Positions 55,876-64,000 of a stretch of DNA of 64,000 nt are shown one piece after another. Source of the stretch: Tetraselmis striata (taxonomy: Eukaryota; Chlorophyta; Chlorodendrophyceae; Chlorodendrales; Chlorodendraceae); the NCBI GenBank assembly GCA_006384855.1, contig VCJN01001401.1, positions 1 to 64,000 on the forward strand, read 5' to 3'. Every line of letters begins with the position of its first letter. The first letter of the stretch is position 1. The translations under genes were made by a program, and so were the position numbers. The notes under the pieces are model-generated. The model made no database searches, was not told where the DNA came from, and saw nothing but the letters and a program-made list of their open reading frames with translations.

Positions 55876-58800
55876 ATGGCTTCCGTCTCAGCCGCGCGCG
55901 CTTGCGTCGCCCCTGCGGCGGCAGCGTCCACTTCTGCCCGGCCCGCGCCCGCCGCCGTCCGCCGCGCCGCGACGACCCGGCCGCCTGCCCGCCGCGGCGC
56001 ACCCTTGGGTAGGGACGGCCCGAAGACCCGCCCCCCCCCCCCCCCCCCCCCCCCCCCGCCCCCCCCACCCTGCCAGGCCTCGCGCACCTGGCCATTCTAT
56101 CGGTTGGCTGGGGTGCGCGCGAGTCTGCGGGCAGGGGACGCGGTTCACTGCGCGGAATGTGTCGGCACGTCCCCACGTACCGCAAACACCAGGCTCCGCA
56201 TTCCGCATCCCGCCGTTTACCTCGCAGCTCCCGTCACAGCATCGACATTCTGAAGCGGTTTTGGGCTGGCGGGCAGAAGAATGAGATATGGAGCTATCTG
56301 TGTGCATTTTTGGGGACATCTGGGTGTGGTGTCCCGGCGGAGTGGGTTGGAGGGATGGAGACATGTTTGCATCAAGCCGACCGCCGACTAGGCTTGACCC
56401 CCCCCCCCCCCCCCCCCCCCCCCCGCGCGCTTTGGCATGAGCGCAGTGGTGCGCAGCACCGCGGCCGCGGACCCCTTCACGTCGGAGAATGCCAAGAAGC
56501 AGATCGGTAATGACTCCTTCCTGAATAAGGACCTCATGGCGCGCGCGCAGAACGGTCCGGGGCGCAAGAACAAGGAGAAGCTCAAGGTGGGCGTGGTGGG
56601 TGCGGGGCTGGCGGGCCTGGTGGCCGCGATGGACCTCGCGGACGCGGGGCATGAGGTGGAGATGTTCGAGCTGCGTCCCTTTGTGGGCGGCAAGGTGTCC
56701 AGCTGGCAGGACGACGAGGGCAACCACATCGAGATGGGCCTGCACGTCTTTTTCGGCTGCTACTACAACCTGTTTGGCATCATGAAGCGCACCGGCAGCT
56801 TCGACACGCAGCTGCGCCTCAAGGACCACATCCACACCTTTGTCAACGAGGGCGGACACCTGGGGGCTCTCGACTTCCAGGCGAGGCCCTCATCCCCCAT
56901 TTCCCCCCACGCATAATCATCATCACACTTTAGTGGAGCGCTGACTCGCTCCTGCCCCTTCCTCCTTCCTGTATCCCACCCTTGCAGTTCCCCATCGGCG
57001 CGCCCGTGTCGGGCCTGCGCGCCTTTGCGCTCACGGAGCAGCTGGGCCTGGCGGACAAGTTTGACAACGCCGTGCGGCTGGGCACCTCCCCGATCGTTCA
57101 AGCGCTGTTTGACTTTGACGGCGGCATGGACACCGTGCGCGACCTGGACGACATCTCATTCTCGGAGTGGTTCACCCAGCTGGGCGGCGGCCGCGGCAGC
57201 CTGGACCGGATGTGGGACCCCATCGCGTATGCGCTCGGCTTCCTGGACTGCGACCACATCTCGGCCCGCTGCATGCTCACCATCTTCATGCTCTTTGCCA
57301 TCCGCACCGAGGCGAGCGTGCTGCGCATGCTGGAGGGCAGCCCCCAGACCGGGCTGCACGACCCCATCATCGCGTACCTCGAGGAACGCGGCGTCAAGAT
57401 CAACCTGCGCGCCGGTTGCCGCGAGCTGGTGTGCGAGACAGACGCGGAGGGCAAGCCCACCTACCTCAAGGGCATCAAGGTGGGCCAGGCCAGCGAGTAC
57501 CGCGAGTTTGACGCCGTTGTGTGCGCGCTCGATGTGCCGGGCATCCAAAAGGTCCTGCCGAAGTCCTTCCGCGACCACTACCCCATGTTTGACAACATCT
57601 ACAAGCTGGAGTGCGTCCCGATCGCGACGGTGCAGGTGCGCCCCTGTGCCCTCCCACCCCGCCCCCACTGTTTCTGCGGACGTTGCCGCGGTGCTTGATG
57701 GCCCTTTCTTAATTGCTCAAGTCGCAATTGTCCAGACACAGCGTGCACAAATCATCCAACATAAAAGATACAGACACCATATCGTTTGCGTGCGTAGGCA
57801 TGCATGCATGCATACATACATGATCACACGAAGTACCTGCGCTGTGTTTTCAATTCACTCGCAATTTACTCACACTCAGAAACCCTACACTCGATGCACT
57901 CACAAGAGCGCACACGCATACGCACTGGAGTGTGTGGTGCCAGCAAACGTGGGTGTGCATGCACTCAACCCCCCCTGCCCACAATAGGGCACGCAAATGT
58001 AGTCGCACAATTACATACAGGTGAACATCTCAATTAAAATAATCCAAGCCTGAAACGCATGCCACCTACAGGAGTGTTCCCTGCAGTTCCAGTGTAATTT
58101 GTCTTTGTCTTGCCTCTCATAGGTTGAGCAGGCTCTAATTATACGCAGTGTCCATATTACCACGTCGGCTCCCATCCTCCACCCGTCCTGCGTTGGTATC
58201 AGCATGACCATTTGCGAGGTGCGCAGAATGTGTGATTGTAGTGCTGCGTTGTCCTGAGCTCTGGTGTTCCGTTGTGTCACGGCCGCGGTGATTAGCAGCA
58301 GCGCCCACCAGCATGGTTTAGGAGCTCCACAGGGCAGTTTAACAAACTCGAATCAGCAAGCATGCACAGCGATACTCGATCTTTCGGAAGTGTTCCCTGC
58401 GTTATCGTGGGATGATGCAGTGTAGGGAAGGTTCCGTCCCTGGAGCATGAAAACACTGAATGATCTTGTGGCCGCGCCATCCCCTTTCCTTGACCTTGCT
58501 TCTCACAGCGATACACCTCAGGCGTCCTTTCCCTAACCATCTCCTTCCGCCCCCCTGCGTGCTTGCCCTTCAGGTGCGGTTTGACGGCTGGGTGACAGAG
58601 ATGAACGACGAGGCGCGCATGATGGACGTGAGCGGCGACCAGAGCGACGGCCGCGGCGGCGGCATCGACAACCTGCTGTACAGCGCCGACGCCGAGTTTT
58701 CCTGCTTCGCCGACCTCGCGGTCACCAGCCCCGGGGATTACTACAAGCAGGGCGAGGGCAGCCTCATCCAGGCCGTCTTTGACGAGCGCGCCTTCTCGCG

Positions 58801-59149
58801 CTCCAACGAGCAGATCGTGGAGGACTGCATCAAGCAGCTGCACGCACTGTTCCCCAGCAGCCGCAAGCTCAGCTGCACCTGGTCCAACGTGGTCAAGCTG
58901 GGGCAGAGCCTGTACCGCGAGAAGCCGGGCCAGGACAAGTACCGCCCCACGCAGGCGACGCCAATCCCCAACTTTTTCCTGGCCGGCAGCTACACCTACC
59001 AGGACTACTTGGACAGCATGGAGGGCGCCACGCGCAGCGGCCTCATGGTGGCCGACGAGATCATCGACCGCGCGGATGGCCCCAAGGGCCTCAAGGCGAT
59101 GTCCAAGGCAGCGCGGGGCGGTGAGCCGGCGCAGGTGGCGACCGCGTAA
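55876..59149 (+). CDS. ZDS: Zeta-carotene desaturase, plastid, four exons
   Basis: Exons 55876-56008, 56447-56880, 56988-57635 and 58574-59149 join in frame (phases 1, 0, 0) to give 596 aa, the usual size. The enzyme desaturates 9,9'-di-cis-zeta-carotene through neurosporene to lycopene on plastid membranes, passing electrons to plastoquinone. Exon 1 is an Ala/Arg/Ser/Pro transit peptide. Exon 2 has the FAD fold [20 protein letters not shown], then [20 protein letters not shown] and [13 protein letters not shown]. Exon 3 carries [18 protein letters not shown] and [20 protein letters not shown]. Exon 4 ends with the amine-oxidase-type block [20 protein letters not shown] and [14 protein letters not shown]. 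Intron 2 starts with GC (CAG/GCGAGG), a rare GC-AG intron; all others are GT-AG. Intron 1 has a C run of 27 nt 22 nt after the donor and another 27-nt run 22 nt before the acceptor. Confidence 0.95.
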
Positions 59150-59850
59150 CAGGCAAGCACGGCTCGAGCTCTGGATTAACTGAGGATGCCACTCAAACGA
59201 GGTGCCACACGGCGTGGGTAAAACTAGATTGCTGGCGGCCACACCCCCTGGAGGGAAAGAGGGGAGGGGATGTAAAGCTCACAGCTTACGCATGTGTCTA
59301 CGGCACTGCCCCAGCTGCCACTTCCACCTCGCTTCTCATTGCTTTCACCGGCACCCAATGATAGCGCTAGGGTACTGCGAGTTCGTCCATGGCATGGAAT
59401 GATCCGCGGCCAAGTTGCGCTCAGCCGTCCCTCCACATGAGTTGCTACCCCTGCAAGTCTGCATGTACGCTTAGCGCCCAGGTATCTGGCTTTGTGGCTC
59501 TTGATATGGGACTTTGCGGCCCATTGCATGAAAGCCTCAACCACCCCGAGGAGGGAGCCTTTGTGGTACACGAATGCGGGAATGAAGTGTCACAGGAACA
59601 GCAACGAGCGAACAGTTCGCATGATGCAATTTACTATTACAACTTGAAAAGCAATGCATAAATAGTCGCCAATTTATAGGCATGGGTAGGTAGTCCTCGT
59701 ACGGCAGTGTAGCTTTGAGGCAGGGGGGTCATTGCAAATCGACGGCGGCCTATTTTTGCGTCACTGAGTCCTACGCCATTCTCTTCCACGAATACTCCAC
59801 GCTGCGCTATTTTCTGAATACGGCATTTACAGGTAACGGCCGGCCATCAA
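59150..59850. other. Spacer between convergent ZDS and kinase genes
   Basis: The two genes point toward each other, so this stretch holds both 3' UTRs and terminators. No gene or repeat is seen. Confidence 0.5.
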
Positions 59851-60801
59851 TCAACATTCACTGAGCCACACGTGTCGGAGAGCATCGTCGACCGTGAGGC
59901 GCTCGGTGGGGTCAGCCTTCAGAAGCCCTACAAGCAGATCCTTTGCCTCCGACGAAACAAGTTCCCACACGGGGTCGTTGTCGAACTTTAGGTCCGCGGC
60001 AAGGACCCGTTTGAGGATGTCATGACCTGTCAGCCCGTCAAAGGGCAAGTATCCGGAGAGCATGGCGAACAGTATCACGCCGAGGCTCCAAACGTCGCAC
60101 TCCTTCCCGTAATAGCCTCCCTCGGCTCGGGCGGCGCGCACCACGTCGGGGGCTACAAATGCGGGCGAGCCGCAGCACATCGCCATCCGTGGGCTTTGGG
60201 CCTCCGATTGAGCGCGGCAGGCCAGCCCGAAGTCTACGATTTTGACGGACGACAGGTCGTTCTCGTCCAGTAGAATGCAGTTATCCAACTTCAGGTCACG
60301 GTGGACGACGCCTTGGGCGTGCATGTATCGTATGGCCTCCAACAGCCGCCGCATAATCATGCGCGCGTCCTCTTCGGGTAGGGACCCGCGTGTCAGCACT
60401 ACCTTGCTCAGTTCCTCGCCTCGGAGAAGCTCCATTACTATGCAGATGCCTTGCTCGCTCTCGTGGTATTCTACTAGGCCGGCGATGGCGTGGTGCTCCA
60501 AATCGCACATCGAGTCGACTTCGCGCAGGATCTCCTCGCGGATCGTGTCGGTGTCGCGATTATCGCCTCTGCAGAACTGGACCTGTTTACAAGCGTACTG
60601 AGCGCCTGTCCTCGGGTCGGTCAGCAGCCGAACTACTCCGAACGCGCCTTTACCCAGCACCCGACCGACTTGGTACTTCTGAAGTGGCGACTGAGTTGTG
60701 ATGTACTTCGCGAGCCTTGCCAGCTGCGATGACGACAGCGAGAATACACTGTCGTCGTTCTTGGATGTTGAGCAGGGGCTGCGCGAGTTGCTGTGCTCCA
60801 T
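59851..60801 (-). CDS. Serine/threonine protein kinase, CAMK-like, intronless
   Basis: A single open frame of 316 aa from ATG (60801) to TGA. Residues 1-42 are a Ser-rich tail and the rest is one kinase domain. The ATP loop is GKGAFGVV (about 50-57), the catalytic Lys is in YACKQV, and the C-helix Glu is in REEILREVDSM. The catalytic loop is VVHRDLKLDN, the metal-binding motif is VDFGLA, the activation-segment end is CGSPAFVAPDVV (APD in place of APE), and DVWSLGVILFAMLSGYLPFD is the usual helix F block. All catalytic residues are present. The HRDLKLDN and GSP motifs fit the CAMK/CDPK branch, but there is no EF-hand or calmodulin-binding tail. It is the only clear protein-coding cellular gene here without an intron. 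Confidence 0.92.
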   Translation of the reverse strand: MEHSNSRSPCSTSKNDDSVFSLSSSQLARLAKYITTQSPLQKYQVGRVLGKGAFGVVRLLTDPRTGAQYACKQVQFCRGDNRDTDTIREEILREVDSMCDLEHHAIAGLVEYHESEQGICIVMELLRGEELSKVVLTRGSLPEEDARMIMRRLLEAIRYMHAQGVVHRDLKLDNCILLDENDLSSVKIVDFGLACRAQSEAQSPRMAMCCGSPAFVAPDVVRAARAEGGYYGKECDVWSLGVILFAMLSGYLPFDGLTGHDILKRVLAADLKFDNDPVWELVSSEAKDLLVGLLKADPTERLTVDDALRHVWLSEC

Positions 60802-61580
60802 TGTGTTTATTGCCCCACTTGCAGTTAAAGTTGTTTGGGTGAGTCTGTCAATGCAGGAACTCTGCTGTGGCCTGCTGAGAAGCGGCAGCGGTGCTGTTGA
60901 AATGTTGATATGCGGGAAGGGGCGCTCAGGGGCGCATCAGACTGGCGGACACCCCCCCCCCCCCCCCCGCCCCGGTCCGATACGATGAGTAAGATTGTAG
61001 TTACTGTATTCGGTAGCGGGTGTGTAATAGTTTTAAACAGTGTTAAAAAGTCACAGCAGCGGGTCGAAATAAGATACAGCACATATATACGGTACCAGGT
61101 AGTGTTCAGGCTGATGTTAGATAAAGAATCACAATTATTTAAAGGAGAAACCCGGGCCTTACTTTTCTCCTGGGCGTACTGCACCGCAGGGAGAAATTTC
61201 GCTACTTTTTCTCCCCCCGGGACAGGACTGGCACCAGTGAAACCCTTGCCGCAGCGTCTCTACGACAGCCGTTTAGATTGTCGCTACTGTATGATATGTT
61301 ACAAATGGGATTTCCCCATTTGCATATAACCGCTTTTCTACAGTGCTGCTCAGTGGTACGGGTTACTAGGCCCCTGTTATTGCGCCCCTGCTTTTTGGGC
61401 GCAGCACGAGTAGACATAAAAGCAGTCATAACAGCCTGCCATCTTCCAGTTTCGCTGCGTTACACGCAGCGATTAACGGTCTCGCAACTTGTTGCGAGCA
61501 AGGTCACCCAGGTTGTTCAAGACCACACAAACCCGGCTCACTACCCCCGCGTGAAATTCTCATCCGCACGTCCGTGCGCC
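60802..61580. other. Spacer upstream of the kinase
   Basis: The kinase promoter must lie here. A 17-nt C run occurs at 60952-60968. The 61212-61276 segment matches 45632-45691, a short dispersed repeat. No gene. Confidence 0.4.
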
Positions 61581-61584
61581 AACA

Positions 61585-62560
61585 TGTCAGATGGAGAAGA
61601 ACCCGTCGTTGGGCCGACAATCGAATCGCTACAAGCAGACATGAAGGGCCAGTCTACATTGTGGCGATACAATGATAGCTACAGTGATTAGGGTGTACAA
61701 CAAAAAACTTATTGTAATGTGCTGATTGGATAATTCACACTAAAAGTTTTTACACCGACGATACATGAATGCAAGTGAGCTTGCAACAACGTAAGCTCAA
61801 TTGACGGGTCGTGACCATGTTGTCGATGGAGACGGAGGACATGGCTCTGGTTCCAGGCAACGCATCACGGGACAACCGACAACATGTAGCGGGGGTCGGA
61901 GCCGCAAAGCGCCCGGACTTGCTAGAGCTAGCCCAGAGCGGCCGTGTCGGAGCAGAATCTGTGAGTGACGAGGACGACTACCTCGCGGTGCCATAGCAGC
62001 TACTGCAGCGAGCACAGTCTGGTTACGAGGCCGTTGGACCGGTCAACCGAGTGCCTGGGATCTTTCCCCTAAGCACCGACCTCACGAACGAGTACCTTAA
62101 GCAAGATGACCGGTGCCTACCGGCCCCGGAGGAGTATCGTTGGATGTCATGTTTCGGAGCCCGCATGGCCGCACCCTTCGTAGCTCTCGACGAGGTGTTG
62201 CCCTACGTCCCTACCTGCTGCCAATCAAGACTTCACCCCCTACCTCACGCGCGCTCGGAATCGCGCCGAGGCCATCAACAAGGCGTTTCGCTTTCGTCTA
62301 GCCATCGTGCGGAGGCTTAACGAGGTCAAACGTGCCACACGGTGATCAAGGTGTTCTGTACGTACTGCGAGCCCAACATTTTCAGCATGCCGCCGAGCAT
62401 CTATGCTCTGTGATTTTCGGGGACCTGATGAAGGACTACGAGCGTCGCGTCTTCGTGGCGATGGTTGCTAGGAGCGCAAAAGCTACCGCCACTGCTCGGG
62501 TGGCGGCAGCGGCTGCAGGTCGCGGGCGTGGCCGCGAAGGTGAGCACGAGTGACGGTGTG
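61585..62560 (+). pseudogene. Broken transposon ORF upstream of a recombinase fragment
   Basis: Several short plus-strand frames follow each other with frame changes: MSDGEEPVVGPTIESLQADM (61585), METEDMALVPGNASRDNRQH (61823), IFPLSTDLTNEYLKQDDRCL (62060), TRARNRAEAINKAFRFRLAI (62240) and VIFGDLMKDYERRVFVAMVA (62408), the last ending in an Ala/Arg/Gly tail. The order and composition resemble the first ORF of a DIRS-like element, which would suit the recombinase piece just downstream. That link is inference. Confidence 0.4.
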
Positions 62561-62949
62561 GGGCGCCTTTCGCCGGAGTTGCTGGCGCTTTATTGCGAGG
62601 CCACCTGTCGGTGACCGCCGCACAGCGAACCCTAGCAGCTCAACGACGGATGAATAAGCGCCCTATGTTCGGACCGGACCGCTCCCACACCTTACATATT
62701 TTATTTAGACCTTCCTCGGTGCGGCGCTTCTTACAGCTACAGCTAAGTGCGGCTCAACCATCCGCACACATGCGCTTGGCGGCTCAACAATCCACCTCCC
62801 GCGTACCATCTCATCGCTGCGTCCGTCGGTTGTTACATTGGGTGTTACAATTGGTTTGCAACGACCAAGCTTCGCGCGTGTACGTTACGCGCGTGACAGG
62901 CGCTACGAGCGCGACGGGCGCGCGGGGTGGCCTTCCTACCTGAAGCTTG

Positions 62950-63389
62950 CCCCGCACACCTGTACTAATGCTGCTGCAAACCCGTCCAGCAGCTACCGGC
63001 CAACCGCCGGGAACCTAACCGCCGCCGCCGAGTATTTTGCTAAAATGAACCAGCCCCATGTTACTCCGTCGGCCAAGCGCCGCACCTACGTAATTGAGGA
63101 GCCCGAAGCTGTCGCCCCTTGGGCTGCTCCACTCCGGTCTCGCTTACATGGGGCGTTCGGCTCAGACGACCTGGGACATCGAACTCTCGACCTACTCTCC
63201 AGCTCCCTCACCGCTCAAACGCTCAAGAGCTACGCCGGCAGACTGTCTCAGTTCGCGGACGTCTGCCACGACTCCGAGCACATCATCCCCCTGGAGGCGA
63301 CCACTGCTATTGTCGTCCGGTACAAGGTGGTACAAGGTACAAGGTGGTGCGCAACGAGCGGCGAGACGCGGCGGCGTCATCACGCGTGA
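62950..63389 (+). pseudogene. Tyrosine recombinase N-terminal (core-binding) fragment
   Basis: The frame contains LLSSSLTAQTLKSYAGRLSQ followed by FADVCHDSEHIIPLEATTAI, which fits the SAM-like core-binding domain of DIRS/Crypton-type tyrosine recombinases. It breaks down at a small tandem duplication (GGTACAAGGT three times, 63318-63345), after which no catalytic domain follows. Confidence 0.55.
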
Positions 63390-63422
63390 ACTCGATTTTG
63401 TGCGGCTTGCTGATGTCCTTGA

Positions 63423-63761
63423 TTATGGTCTTGACCACTCAGAGAAGTCGAGGGAGAATGAAAGAGTTTGCAATCTCAAGAGCGAGAATGCCTTCGCAAC
63501 CAAGTCAAGAAAGGCCTCGACTGTGTAGGTGGAGCTGCGAGATAGCGCAAGACTGATGCGGCTGAAGATCTGGTCAACCCGTTCATGAGTGTGCCCGACA
63601 GGCAAGAATACCAAATGAACGACGTCGCAGATGCCAATATACACAAGCCAATCGAAGAGGGCCGCAACGTTCCTATTATTGTTCTGCTCCCTGACGGTGT
63701 TGTCCGTCTGCTGGATTTTAATGTATGGAATTGTTTTGCCACGGAGTTGTATTTCCTTCAT
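63423..63761 (-). pseudogene. Fragment of a large transposon ORF
   Basis: A minus-strand frame of 112 codons with FDWLVYIGICDVVHLVFLPV and GHTHERVDQIFSRISLALSR. I associate the FLPVGHTHExVDQ signature with uncharacterised ORFs of large eukaryotic transposons. It abuts the recombinase fragment in the opposite orientation, so one element has probably inserted next to or into the other. There is no start codon of its own. Confidence 0.45.
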
Positions 63762-64000
63762 CGCAGATCAGATGTCATCAGTCCACGGCTACTGGACAAC
63801 CACGGCGAATCAGTCGGGAGGACAACAACGAGCTCACCTTCATGACATCGTGATCCATATCAGTGCAAGTCGTGGATGAATCATGGGGGATGGTGTTGGT
63901 GTATGTAGTAGTAGATATCGTCCGGGCGGTAGTTGTTTTACTTCACACAGGTAAGGTGATAATTAAGGAGCATGCCACGCTTCACAAACTTTGAGGTGCG

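Noticed and set aside
55888-56859. 323-codon minus-strand frame opposite ZDS
   Set aside because: It crosses the C-run intron and is the antisense of the transit peptide and FAD-binding exons.
57025-57987. 320-codon plus-strand frame overlapping ZDS
   Set aside because: It is a Ser/Arg/Thr-rich frame shifted relative to the conserved ZDS exon 3.
5438-60968. All C/G homopolymers dismissed as sequencing artefacts
   Set aside because: Exact lengths may be wrong, but placement next to donors and strand matching with gene direction are not what random error would give.

Overview
The window is nuclear DNA of a plastid-bearing green alga (chlorophyte or prasinophyte grade). The evidence is spliced genes with GT-AG introns, putative transit peptides, a thylakoid CURT1-type protein, a plant-type zeta-carotene desaturase, a flagellar-type dynein light chain (so a flagellated stage is likely), TTTAGGG-type telomere-like repeats, and transposon types common in algae (piggyBac, DIRS/Crypton-like tyrosine recombinase, non-LTR retroelement). 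The species was not identified. No operons, bacterial ribosome sites, CRISPR arrays or structural RNA genes were seen.

Genes, left to right. 1-11 kb: CURT1-like protein (minus, 2 exons), LC8/LC6-type dynein light chain (plus, 2 exons), DPH2 diphthamide synthesis subunit (minus, at least 7 exons). 15.4-22.3 kb: a minus-strand kinesin motor gene of nine exons whose first exon encodes an F-box-like domain. 23.5-26.4 kb: a multi-pass membrane protein with a HET-like domain and a very acidic tail (minus, 4 exons). 47.8-49.5 kb: a putatively secreted cupin (plus). 55.9-59.1 kb: zeta-carotene desaturase (plus, 4 exons). 59.9-60.8 kb: an intronless Ser/Thr kinase (minus). The genes are unrelated housekeeping, plastid and cytoskeletal functions, so gene order gives no pathway.

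The middle (27-47 kb) is a transposon zone. It holds a young gag-only LTR element with identical 202-bp LTRs, a frameshifted piggyBac transposase, and a decayed zinc-finger/RT/endonuclease non-LTR element (35.3-45.4 kb). That last element is split by a 6.3 kb insertion made almost wholly of four different tandem arrays: about 246 bp x3, about 187 bp x5, 30 bp x19 and about 595 bp x3.5. Copies of a roughly 1.6 kb terminal-inverted-repeat element lie at 2.8-4.6, 34.0-34.6 and 45.9-47.4 kb. Foldback repeats occupy kinesin introns. The right edge (53-64 kb, apart from ZDS and the kinase) holds tyrosine-recombinase and other transposon fragments.

A recurrent oddity is long pure C runs (13-27 nt) on the sense strand, immediately or shortly after 5' splice sites in at least seven introns of five genes. 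Exon joins were worked out by eye from splice signals, reading phase and family similarity; none was checked against transcripts.
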